DNA of 64,000 nucleotides from Gnetum montanum (lineage: Eukaryota > Streptophyta > Gnetopsida > Gnetales > Gnetaceae): assembly GCA_015680685.1 (NCBI GenBank), contig MNCI01009304.1, forward strand, positions 302,904-366,903, read 5' to 3'. Of the stretch, positions 48,431-59,600 are shown one piece after another. The notes beneath the pieces are model-generated. The model searched no databases. It was given only the letters and a program-made list of their open reading frames with translations, and was not told the DNA's origin. Every line of letters begins with the position of its first letter. The stretch's first letter is position 1. The position numbers were made by a program, and so were the translations under genes.

Positions 48431-48582
48431 AGGGTTCCAGAGGAACCATCGTGGTAACTAATCTACACCACTCAATGCATAGACAACCATAGTGGTGTCA
48501 CGTCTATGCTAGTAGGCTACTAGTAATAGGGTACAGATAGCATGCAAGATTACCTATGGCATGTAGAAAGGACATAGAGAAA

Positions 48583-48601
48583 GGCCCTCCTTCTAGCGCC
48601 A
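48583..48601 (-). other. E4 primer-binding site
   Basis: The minus strand reads TGGCGCTAGAAGGAGGGCC five bases inside the 5' LTR. E5 has the same 19 bases with one C-to-T change. I recall this site type from Tat-lineage elements but do not assert the tRNA. Confidence 0.75.
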
Positions 48602-48606
48602 AAAAC

Positions 48607-49742
48607 TGTGATGTTCAACAACATTAGTGGCTGGAACACCAAGAGGTCCAAAGACGTATAGCCTAACCCCAAATCCATGCAAGGGATGTGCTAGACAAAA
48701 TGGAAATGGGGTGCCCTAAATGGTCTTGTCAATCAGATAGGGACCTACATGGTGTTAAAATGATCATGTGTGAAAAGAGTTTATACTACGTTACACATAG
48801 GCATCGAGTCCAAGAAAGCTAGAGCGTAGCAAGGTGTCCCAACTTGAGAACTGTGACGTGAACATGAAAATATGTATGAAAAAGTAATAAAAATATAAGT
48901 TTTATGCTAAATGCCAAAGAAAAATGCTTGAGAAATGCAATAGAATTTAAGAACAGTAGTGCACTACCCCAAACGAGGGAGCATAGCTAATTCACAAAGG
49001 TATACATAATGTACAATAGGCACTGTGGGAGTGTAGTCACAACCTTGGTAGTGTCAGGCTATGATGTCTGGTACTCACTGTGTTGAATTATGCCTTTCNN
49101 NNNNNNNNNNNNNNNNNNNNNNNNNNNNNNNNNNNNNNNNNNNNNNNNNNNNNNNNNNNNNNNNNNNNNTAAAACATTAGGCTGCATGGGTACTTATAGG
49201 GCTACGGTTAGCCCAAAATGTAGATCAGGTGCCATGTGACTGTGCGGTGGGTGGGACCACACTTGTCCCATGTTACATGCAGGACACAGGACACTGGCTA
49301 CAATGTTGGATAGGGTGCTATGTTGTAGTAGACATGGTGCTATGCTATGTAGCGTAACAGAGTGCTACACTATAGTACACATGGTGCTATGCTACCCATT
49401 GTAATAGGGTGCTACACTTCAGTAGACATGATGCTACGCTACGCAGTGTAACAAGGTGCTACGCTACTATCTACACTACGCAGCATGACATGGTGCTACG
49501 TTGTAGTAGATATGGTGCTACACTACACATCGTAATAAGGTTCTATGCTACACAGCATAACAGGATGACATGTGAATCTGCAGAAAGTGCCAGCATTCCA
49601 GCACTTAGAAAAATTTTGCAAATCTAGTAGTTGGAGTTGACTACACTCAACACTTGGAAAAATATGGGCAAAGTGCCACTATTTTAACACTTAGCCAAAT
49701 TTTTAGTCGAGATTCTAAGACCTAAAATTTTGTGATGTTTCA
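48607..49742 (-). repeat. E4 right (5') LTR
   Basis: It starts TGTGATGTTCAAC and ends TGATGTTTCA in plus orientation. It contains a 71-N gap (49099-49169) and the 48-bp array (49310-49565). Confidence 0.82.
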
Positions 49743-50344
49743 TGCTACATTGCTATAATTGGGCTAGAAGTTCACCTTGCATAAATGGAGCAGGTAGTAG
49801 CTATGTTGAGGATGGAGGAACAAGTGTAGAAATAGGAGGAGGATAAGGATATAAAGTGGTATCCTCCTTAAATGTGGAGAATAAGTTCAATAATATTCAA
49901 GAGGGTAGTAGTGATGCTGAAAAGGAAAAACGTGATTGGAAGAGTCACATGGAAACAATGGTTACTGAATTTAATACCCATATGGATCTAGTTATTTGTA
50001 AGGGTATTACTACCTTGGTTGTAGCAACACCCATGACTATGATTATTTCCATTATTGATACTACTTGTATGGTTGCAGTGGAGTTCCACTTTGATAATAC
50101 TATTGTTGTTAATGGAACTATCTGAGATTACCTTGAGGATAAGGTAACCTTCTAAGTGATTGCCTTTTTGCTAATCATGGATTCAAAGCATACATCCAAA
50201 ACTCTTGTAAGAGTGACACAATGGGACAACATCCCTTAGGATATTCATATTAGTAGATGTCACACTAACCATCATCATCTAATTTAATTTCTGAAACTTC
50301 CTCTATTGTAGCAATCTTGCCCCTACCCCTTTGATTGGTACATT
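49743..50344 (-). pseudogene. E3 gag, continued between E4 and E5
   Basis: It aligns base by base with E1 13360-13950, for example AGTTCACCTTGCATAAATGG against the E1 13385 region and TGGTACATTT against E1 13945. It has no intact frame. It is cut at 50345 by E5. Confidence 0.75.
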
Positions 50345-52182
50345 TGAAACACCACAAAATTTTAACTTTGAAACAAGAATGATTCAAGCCCCTTTCAGCA
50401 TTTAGGAGGAAAAAATTGACTAAGGCATGGAACTCACACCTAGCTTTCTCAAGCTAGCTTGCTCATGCTGTCAAGCTAGCTTGCCCTTAATGTAACCAAC
50501 CCTTCAGAGCTTCCAAATCAGGTCAAAAAAATCTTAATTTGAATAGGCAAGGCCCCTTTAGGATCCACTGATGATTACTCCAAGTTTTAGCATCCAAAAT
50601 CCAAGATTTCAAGTTAAAATCGTACAAATCTTACTACTCACCTTGAGGTCATACCCAGGTCATGCTAGCAGCATGAGCTCAATGTGAGTCCTACGTGAGT
50701 AACTCAAAACTGCCTCAAAACAGCCACAAAATAGTGTCAAATGGTCTAATTTCGAGGGTACAACTCACCCTCAAGGTCCATTAATGATTTCTCTAAGTTT
50801 CAACCTCCAAAACTTTATATTTCAGCTCCAAAAATGTTCATTTTCATCGCTCACACCTAGGTCACACCCAGGTCACACTAACAACGTGAGCCCAGCGTGA
50901 GTTGCCAGAATGACTTAGATCAAGTCACAAACAGACTCAAATTTAGCTTGCAAGTCATCCTTAAGGATAGGTAGTAGTTACACTTGAAAGAAGGTCTCAA
51001 AAAATCAAGATTTGGTGTGAAATGAACCATCTCAGCTTGCTCATGCCTAGCTCACACCCAACTCATGCCCATCTCACGCTGAGGTCATGCTGACAATGTG
51101 AGCCCAGCGTGAGCTACCAAAAGTGTCCTAGAGCACTTCAAAAACATGCCGAGGGCATGCTAGGACAATATCAACTCACGTTGACAACCTTGATGAAGCA
51201 AAAACATCTCAAACAGCCATAGAACCACTCATGTTGGCATCCTACAACAACTAGTTCATGGATCGAGAAGTTCCAAGCGAGCCAGAATCAAGATCTCTTG
51301 TTGTACATTATTATTTTATTATAAATTTACAACATTTTTGAGCTTGTCAAGCTCTTACACTTCAAATTGTATGCATGAGCGTAATGTAAATCAATACACA
51401 TTGTAAGATACAGTGCATCTGGTCCAAAACGTAGTCTACCCATCTACACATATCACACGATCCATTTTTTTCTCATCTCACAGCCANGCCCATCTACACA
51501 TATCACACGATCCATTTTTTTCTCATCTCACAGCCATTAATCTCATTCACAAATCCTACTCCCGAGCCTAGAAAAATGCATAAATACCCTATTCATTGAC
51601 ATAAACAGGGTTGGCAACTTTGCAAAAAGGATGACCTAGAGAGCATTAACTAGAAACCTTGGGCACTAGAGCACACACATGACCCCTAGCACTTGAGCAT
51701 CCGCAAATGCTTCATCCTTCATCCTTCATCCCAGGGCTTGAAACTTTACCTACCATCTACACATACATCTACGTTATGACCAGTGCACTTCATTCTCTAG
51801 ATTAATACAATACACTCTTTTGCCTTCCATTACATTGTTTACATTACTCTGGTCCATTGCATTGTTTACATTATTCTAATTCATTACGCTATTTACATTA
51901 TTCTAGTTCATTTTTTTACATTTTCATCATTCTGGTACATTCTTATGTTACATCTACGCTTTGTTTACATATTCATGTTACGTTTGTTACGATAACCCCA
52001 GTGCAAGTTGTAGCTTACATTCGGGGAAGTCCTTGGTCGATTTGCATGCAGACCATCCAAGGCACTCTGCCTTATTTTTTCTAGATTACCCTCACGCAAA
52101 GGCAAGGTCATATGTATCTCTCCAGATATCTTTCGGCATTCATTCTTCCTCCAGCCTTACACTGATGATTTCAGAGGGTACA
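50345..52182 (+). repeat. E5 5' LTR
   Basis: It starts TGAAACACCACAAAATTTTA, as does the minus-strand E4 LTR, and ends AGAGGGTACA. The U3 part (50640-51190) is packed with CTCACGCC/CATGCTGA/GCGTGAG words. A TATA-like GCATAAATACCC lies at 51566-51577. About 49 bases are duplicated around the lone N at 51487, so the true length is about 1790 bp. Confidence 0.82.
51566..51577 (+). promoter_or_regulatory. TATA-like box of E5 LTR
   Basis: GCATAAATACCC lies downstream of the CTCACGCC-rich U3. The minus-strand E4 LTR has a similar ATATAAGTACCC at the matching place. Confidence 0.5.
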
Positions 52183-52187
52183 AAAAT

Positions 52188-52206
52188 TGGTGCTAGAAGG
52201 AGGGCC
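52188..52206 (+). other. E5 primer-binding site
   Basis: TGGTGCTAGAAGGAGGGCC lies six bases inside the LTR, identical to the E4 site except for one transition. Confidence 0.78.
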
Positions 52207-52384
52207 ATCTTGTTTTCCATCCTGATAAAACGTTGATTCCATTACCCTTCACGTGGTGCAGATCATGTGTAGAACACACACTTACCTCGCTTCAACCATG
52301 CCAATTTGTTTATAATTGGATTAAACCCTCACAAAAATCTATGCTGCTGCCAACATGATAATTTCTACGACTGCCGTTGAAAAT

Positions 52385-52770
52385 ATTAAGTACAACGTCC
52401 ACACGCTGCAAAACCCAATGTAGCATACACTTGCTGCAAAACCCAACGTAGGATACACATGTTGTTGCAGATGCTGCAAAACCCAACGTAGGATACACAT
52501 GTTGTTGCGCATGCTGCAAAATGCACATCATGCATGCACATTGTGCCACATTATGCTCACGTTGCAAGTACGTTGTGCTTGCATACTACACACAAGCTAG
52601 CGTACACACGTTAAGGTTGTACTCACGCTAAAGCCTGGCTTGCTCAAGCCCAACTTGCATACGCTTGGCTTGCTCAAGCCCAGCTTGCATACACCTGGTT
52701 TGCTCAAGATCAACTTGCATACACCTGGCTTGCTCAAGCCCAGCTTGCATATGCCCAGCTTGCACATATT
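52385..52770 (+). repeat. E5 leader tandem repeats (two families)
   Basis: At 52400-52520 a unit with GCTGCAAAACCCAACGTAGG and ATACACATGTTGTTGC repeats about three times. At 52620-52760 a unit of about 31 bases, CTGGCTTGCTCAAGCCCAGC plus TTGCATACAC, repeats about four times. Both lie between the primer site and the gag start. Confidence 0.85.
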
Positions 52771-52794
52771 TAGCTAGTCAAGCCAGTTACGCAC

Positions 52795-54840
52795 ATGGAA
52801 TCTTCTCAGATCAAAGCAGCATTACCCATCTCTGACCTTAATGCCGAAATCTCAAATCCTGTGACCGCAACTGAACCCATAGTTGTCGTTGGAGAGATGA
52901 ACCCTCAAGGGCCAATTCACTGGTCACTTAGGTTACAAGGCAAAGATCCCACTTATACAATTCTTACCCCAGAATAATACAAATTCATCTATGTGAAAAT
53001 CCAAGCTAACCTACCCATTGATCGCATGGAAATGGGAGAAAAATGACATTTTGAACTCATCTATAAGGGAGGCCATAACTTTATCCCTTCCGCATATGAT
53101 GTAATTCCCCTCTCTTAATCCCACCATGAACTCATATCCCAGCTCCTCATGGTAAGGAATCAAACCTCACGGCAACCCACCGTAGAGCCTCAAAACAGAA
53201 ACGAGGAAGATGACTTCGCGGCTCAATCCGAACATGGGGATTTGTACCACACTCTTAGTCCTCATACTTACAAAAATCCATTATTCCACCCTTTCATGGG
53301 AGAGACCATGCATCTTCATGCATTTAAAAGCACTCAAGCATCTGTTTCTCAACAGGAAGCATCCATCCCCATTCCTACTTTCCCTACAACCAACACACAA
53401 TTCAATGTGCCCACCCCTGTTATTCCTCCGATCACTACGTTACCCTCTCTTCTACAAGTACAACCCCAACAACTCTCCTCTCAAGCTAATATAGGACCAA
53501 CCTTCCCACCCCAAATAATTGGGATGCCATCTGTAATACCCACTTCTACATCTACTCATTATATACCACGAGTGCAAATCCAAGGAACACCCTACTACTT
53601 CAACTCAATAGGTTCAAGGTGTTTCCTCTCAACTTGTAGCTGGGCAGTGGCCCACACCTATCATTCAACAACATCAACTAGCTCACTACAGCATACCACC
53701 TGTTGCAACCCCATCCATGAGTGTCCCTTAAATACAACCATCAACAACCCTGCAGTCATCTTTCCCACAAACCACACAACAATCTAACTATTATCATGCT
53801 CAACCTAACCAACCATCTGGTTCACCTAGTGCCCAAGAATGGGTAGAGGCTAGAAAAATGATGCAAGCATTGACCAATGAGGTAAAGCACCTCAAAATTG
53901 CAAACACTGAAGAAGTCAAGGTGCTGAATTTTTATCAAGATGATCTGATTAGCTCTTCAGTGCCAACATTGACTTTACCAAAGGGAATTTCATTACCGTA
54001 ATTGACCAAGTATAATGGAGAGGGAGATCCAAATGCTCCCCAAGTTACATTCTAATTAGAGTGTCTATTACTTCAGGCCTAGCCTCATGCAATCTTGCAT
54101 GTGTTCACCATGTCCTTAACTGTAAGAGCCTTAGACTGGTACCAAGCCCTACCACGTAACTCCATATCCTCTTTAGAGGATTTGTTACATCAATTCGTTA
54201 CCTATTTTAAGTATAACTAGAAGCCTGAAGCCACACTAGACAGTCTAATCCAAATAAGAAAAAGCACCATTAGAACCTGTACAAAAGTTCATCCAAAGAT
54301 GGAGTTTGTCAAAATCATAAGCCTGATTCAACATAAGCAAATGTCTCCTACAGTGTCCCAAAAACATGATTGATACTGTGAGCTGGTTAAAAACTCAATG
54401 TTGGCAATAGCTAATGAACCCCCTATTCCAAGAGGCTTTAGGTTAGACAGATTCTGTGAGTATCACCAATGGTGTGGGCATGGAACCAACTACTGCTTCA
54501 TCCTAAAACAAGACATACAATGCATGATTGATAGAGGTGAGATAGTCTTTGATGAAGCCAACCTAGTAAGACCTCAAAATCAGTCTATGGGGGTCTACAA
54601 AGATCCTCTTAACACCAAAGAGTTTCCCTATGTGATTAACACCATCCATGACGGTAATGAATAAGACATCCCATGAAGGCCTTTTGTGATTCGTGTGCCT
54701 GCTGAAACCATGTCCATGCTAGCACCTCCACAAGCTCCTTTTTCCACATATACATCTTCTACACCACGACAACCGTTCGTCATCCAAGTGCACCATGAGG
54801 TTGAAACAGCAAACTTGCCATCACAAACTCGACCCACTCC
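52795..54840 (+). pseudogene. E5 gag
   Basis: The first ATG after the leader is at 52795 (MESSQIKAALPISD). The N-terminal part is Pro/Thr/Gln-rich (53149-53787). The capsid core follows at about 53860-54330 with LTKYNGEGDPNAPQVTF, ALDWYQALPRNSISSLEDLL and KPEATLDSLIQI. The zinc-knuckle-like stretch FCEYHQWCGHGTNYC at 54450-54495 has the CxxH...GHxxxxC spacing of Tat gags. The linker with FPYVINTIHD and RPFVIRVPAE matches E4. A handful of stops and one or two frameshifts are present. Confidence 0.8.
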
Positions 54841-54853
54841 ATTTGTAATCTGA

Positions 54854-56128
54854 GTGCCGAAACACTCCGATGTGCAACCCCCAACAATTCCCTCACAACC
54901 CTCACAAGAACGCCTCACTGATAGACTAACCAAAGAACGTTTTGCCAAAGAATGTCATGGTTATGAGTTAGGATGGCCAAAACCCACACTACTGAATGTT
55001 GTCCCTATGGTTCCAACTACTAATCAACCTAGCACGAGTCATCAAGACAAGAACTCAGGAATGTCCAATGTCCCAAACCTACTAGCTACAGTTAATAACG
55101 CAAAATTTTTCCATGAGAGATACAAATGCTAGGTCAAATGGATCCAGTCTCAATAGATAAAAACATTCCGAATAGCAAAGACTTGGCTAGTTCCCTAACC
55201 CACGTTACACATTCCTTAAAACAAAAGAACACCTCTCTAAGCCTATATGACCTAGTAATGACCTCCCTGGTACATTGGGAAGTGCTGGTGCATATGTTGA
55301 CTTCAATTCCTATTAGCGAAGACCTTCCTGCGAATGAACCATCTATTTATGCAATATTGTCTCCACATCAAGAACCGAGGTCCACATCTCTAGGATTTCA
55401 TGCCAATGAAATTAAACAAGACAAAAAAAATAGGAGAGGTCACTACCGCCCCTATGTTTATAACAATACAAGTTAACCAATTTAAGATACATAGGGTGCA
55501 TGTTGATGATGGAGTGACTACAAATGTAATACCTTTTCCTGTCATTGAGCAACTAGGCCTCGTAGAAAAAATGTGGCCAACAACAACATCATTCTTGAAA
55601 TCTTTCAGTGGTTCCCATGTCATGGTAAAAGGCATGGTTACCTTGAGTTTCATAACAAGAGACTAGTTCCCCACATCAGCCAAATTCGTAGTCATGGATA
55701 AAATGATAGGGTTCAATTTAATTTTGGGACAGCCTTGGTTAGCTCAATTGAAATCTGTATCCTTACCGATTCATCAATAAATTCACCTACCTTATGAGGG
55801 TGGTGAAATCATAATACATGGGGATTCAGCAACCTCACTTACTTCCTCACATGTAGGAACAAACCAAGAGTCGGAGATGGAACTCTCTAAATCTAGGCAA
55901 AACACCACTAGCAAAGACCTAGACATTGGTCAATCTCCAACTTGTGACCTTCCGAAAACAGAAGAAGCATCAGAAGAGGTAGACATAGGAGCCATTCCCA
56001 CAAATGTCCCTTGGTCAGAACTACCATTTGACGTATCTAGTGAGGGGGATGGGGAGTACAAGATCATGCCTACACGTCCCACCCCTCATAGCAAATTACG
56101 AAAGTTAAAGAAACAGATCAAAAACTAG
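54854..56128 (+). pseudogene. E5 aspartic protease and linker
   Basis: Frame 55400-55666 gives APMFITIQVNQFKIHRVHVD, then DGVTTNVIPFPVIEQLGL, the flap region FSGSHVMVKGMVTLSF and, after one stop, FNLILGQPWLAQL (about 55710-55750). The active-site triplet is Asp-Asp-Gly, as in E4. A charged linker (55877-56128) ends SKLRKLKKQIKN. Only a few lesions are visible. Confidence 0.8.
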
Positions 56129-56139
56129 GATGAACTACC

Positions 56140-56400
56140 ATGCCTCCGAAATGACGTTAAACTACCAAGTGTCTAGAATTATGTTAAACTACCAAATGTC
56201 TACAATGACGTTAAACTAGCCATTATCAAAGATGACCGATTCTTCTAAATTCACCAAAATAGCTATGGTCGCCTCCCTTTCTTTGACAAATATGCAATAG
56301 TCCATCATGACTTTAAACTGATGAGCATGGCCCAAAATGGCCTTAAAATAGAGAATAGTACATTGCTAGTTTACCAAAATCTCACTACGGCATTCTCGTT
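56140..56400. repeat. TTAAACTA-type repeats after E5 protease
   Basis: Units with ATGACGTTAAACTACCAAG recur at 56153, 56183 and 56201, with weaker copies near 56310 and 56340. The same core occurs inverted in E4 (43910-44245) and again in E5 at 62005-62040, so it flanks the antisense gene on both sides. Confidence 0.75.
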
Positions 56401-56657
56401 TACATTTTGCAAATTACGATTTCCGTTTATCTTATGTTTACTAGTCATGTTTCCAATTTGCGTTTACCTTCACAAATAAACTTGAAAAAAAAATATAAAT
56501 ATATATAATATGGAGTGTTAACATGGCAATAGGATGATGACATATTACACCATAGTCATGGTTATATCTATTCTCATACATCCCACAAAACAACAAAACA
56601 AGCTGAAAAACTAAAAAAAACTGACTGACAAAAAAATGACAAGACTAACAAGCTAAA

Positions 56658-59600
56658 TCATGCATCAGTATTAGGAGGGGGCTGGTCCCCAAACTCCTCT
56701 ATGTCATCAGCTCCTGCCCCACTAGGGCCAGCCTCACCACCACCACGTCCCTATCATAAAAAAAGAAAACAAAACAAAAAAATAAGTAAACACACATAAA
56801 CATATTAAAAGAGAAAAAACATAAGGAAAATGATGATGACTAATGGTAATAAAATGATACAAGACTAAAACACTCATAGGTGAGCAAGGCCTGAGATTTG
56901 CTTCCAAGTGCCGTAGAATCTCTTCTTCGGGCACAAAAGCCCAATCTCTCTTGAGTCCGAGGTCAACATTGGCTAAGGATTTACCCTTGTCCACTGAAGT
57001 CTAGGAAGGGCACTCAAGGGAAAACATACTTGTTGAAGCTTCCCCAGAGGCAGTGATAGTGGATCTCTTAGGAGACCCCTCCACTTCCGTGCACTCAACA
57101 AACTTGTCATAAGAAGAGCGCAAGCCTAACCCCTTGACGAACATCTCCAATCGGCGATGCTCAACTGACTCCTCTTTCAACCATTTATTGTTTTGATGCT
57201 TATGATCCTTCTGATCTTGGCCCCATTTACGTACTTTGGATGGAAAAGACTTCCAGTCATGGAACTTCCTATTCAATAAATCTATCTGAGCCCCTTGTTC
57301 GGCCAAATCCCGAGTTTCCTATACCTTTCTATTCAAGACTATCCAATAACATGCATAGGTGATCTCTGATGTACACTAGGTACTATCACCGGACAATCTA
57401 GTAGATGCAACATCATAACGAGCTTGCAATTCATTCCTTTCCTCTGTTACCTTCACCAAATTTCCTTCAATGACTGAACTTCATGTCATAAGTGTTCAAT
57501 TGAGTGCCTGTAGGTCTAAAGAGACTTGGCATTTGAAACAACACAACCTGAAACTGCATCATAAATCCCTCTTGGGACCTACTCAATATCTTTGGGCAAT
57601 TTCAAGAGACCATCACTATGGGTGGCTCGGAAGGGCTCCATTGAAGCTTGACACCTACAAGTACAAACATCACACATATAAGCCAATAAGAGATTGCCAA
57701 TGAATACAAAAGCACAATGAGTTCAGGCACTTGGCATAAAATACACAGCTAATTTAGGATGACCCTATTGTAGACGAGCAACAACATTATTGACGATGCC
57801 CATAACAAAGTCTACTTTATTGGGAATCTTAGGCCATGGCCTCAATTGGCTAGTAGATGTTAGATTCACATGGGAAGGCATCTCAACCGGAGCTTGTAAC
57901 TTCGACACATTCGCCTGAGATGCATGTGCTTTAGGCACTTCAACATCCATGTCTAGTATCAGGAAGAGTCATGATAATCAAAACAATGTGCAAAGCTATG
58001 GAGTACGAAATGCAGATCAAACTAACAAAACATACCAAGGAACCCTTTTCTGGTCAACTCAAGCGGATCACCAAGGTGTAGAGAACCATCAAAGAAGTTG
58101 TCAAAAAAACCTTTCTCCTTGCTTGAATGCTTAAGGGCATCTAAAGCCTCAATAAGTGTCACTTCCATGGCACCTGTTTCATCCTCTCCCTGTAAGATGG
58201 TAATATCCTCAGCTATTTCTTCTCTCATATCCTCCTCTTCATTTAACCTAGTGATAACCATTTTAGGCTCACCCATTGGAGCTAATTCTTCCCTTTCCTT
58301 CTCAGGGGTATCCTTTGTAATCACCTATAAATCTAAAGTTAGCATGACATAATAGGTATGCATACTTAAGCAAGAAAATAAATTCAAAAAGTGATAAAAA
58401 CACTTAAAGAAGAAAAATACTTACCTACTCTTGGCAAGATGAATCGGATCTTCTTTTCTTTTAGTGGTCTCGCCTCCATAGCAGGTTCTCTTGTACGCTC
58501 AACCTTTCTCACCTTAGCCTTGGCCTTCCCGATGGTCTCCTGAATCAAGAACTTAGCTCTCCTAATAGTTGTGTGTAGTTTAGGTGGTTCCAACCCCAAG
58601 CTATCACACGAATGGTGGGAACAATTGGCTGCACCCCCTATCGTGACGGAGACTAATTCTTCAATGCCTTCGGGTGGATCTTGGGATCTAGTGGTGTTAA
58701 ATAGATGATAGATCCATGGGCGAGACAACTTTAAATGATCTCGTAACACATAATGGTTATCTCTGTAGACTACTAAGAACTTAGCAAACCTATGGAGATA
58801 ACCTATGAAAAAGGAAAAGGTAAAATGGGATCTAGCATCGACATTGGAACATAGCCTGATGATCTCTCCATGGAGCCCTAACCCAAGGAACTACACCCAA
58901 TTGTAGCACATACCAGTCTCCAAGACTAAGTGCATAACATGTGCAAACTCAACCCCAAGACTTCTCACCTAAGAAAGAGACTTAGGAAACGCTCGTGTTC
59001 TAAAGAGCAAATACAAAAAATTTACCTTTTCAAGCAAGTATCAGCTTACATAGCAAAACCCTTAGGATCCCATGGTACACCTAGCTAGTCTTCAAGTTCC
59101 TTGATTACACAGCCTTCTCTAGTTTTGCTATCCACTGCCACCTTAGCACCATCCACTGGTATGCTAAAAAGATCTGAAAAGAATTCGGCAGTTAGGTGGA
59201 AAGACACCTTAACTCCCTGAACTTGTGTAGTAAAATAAGAGACATCATCGTTAAAAGAGTCAATTATGGAAACCATTTTAGTCACAAGAACGTTAGGAGT
59301 CAAGGCACTAAATAAGTCCATCAAGCCCGCATTGGTAAGGTGACTAATGATTTTTTCAGGTACCTTCTTGTGTAGCCACCGTTGTGACTCCGCTGTCTCT
59401 CCAAACTTCATAGAGAGGGTGGCCTCAGTGCACCCAGATAGGACAGTAACCTCATCAAGGGGAACGGTCACTATAGAAAAGAAAAAGAAGACATTGAGAA
59501 AAAAGTTAAGAGTATGATAAGCAATGATGTAACAAAATAAAAGCCAAGCCTGAAACACAATCATTCACCCTTAGCAAATGGAGTAGGCACATTTGGTGTA

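Larger units (their letters stand above)
41333..49742 (-). mobile_element. E4: Tat-like non-autonomous LTR retrotransposon (gag-protease only)
   Basis: LTRs lie at 41333-42683 and 48607-49742 in minus orientation. A primer-binding site sits at 48583-48601 and a polypurine tract (AAAGAGGGG) lies next to the 3' LTR. Flanks TGTTG (left) and TGCTA (right) are a likely decayed 5-bp duplication. The interior holds gag and protease remains and then about 2 kb of non-coding repeat-bearing DNA. No RT, RNase H or integrase text is found anywhere. LTR start (TGAAACAYCACAAAATTTTA) and primer site match E5, so E4 and E5 are the same lineage. Confidence 0.82.
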
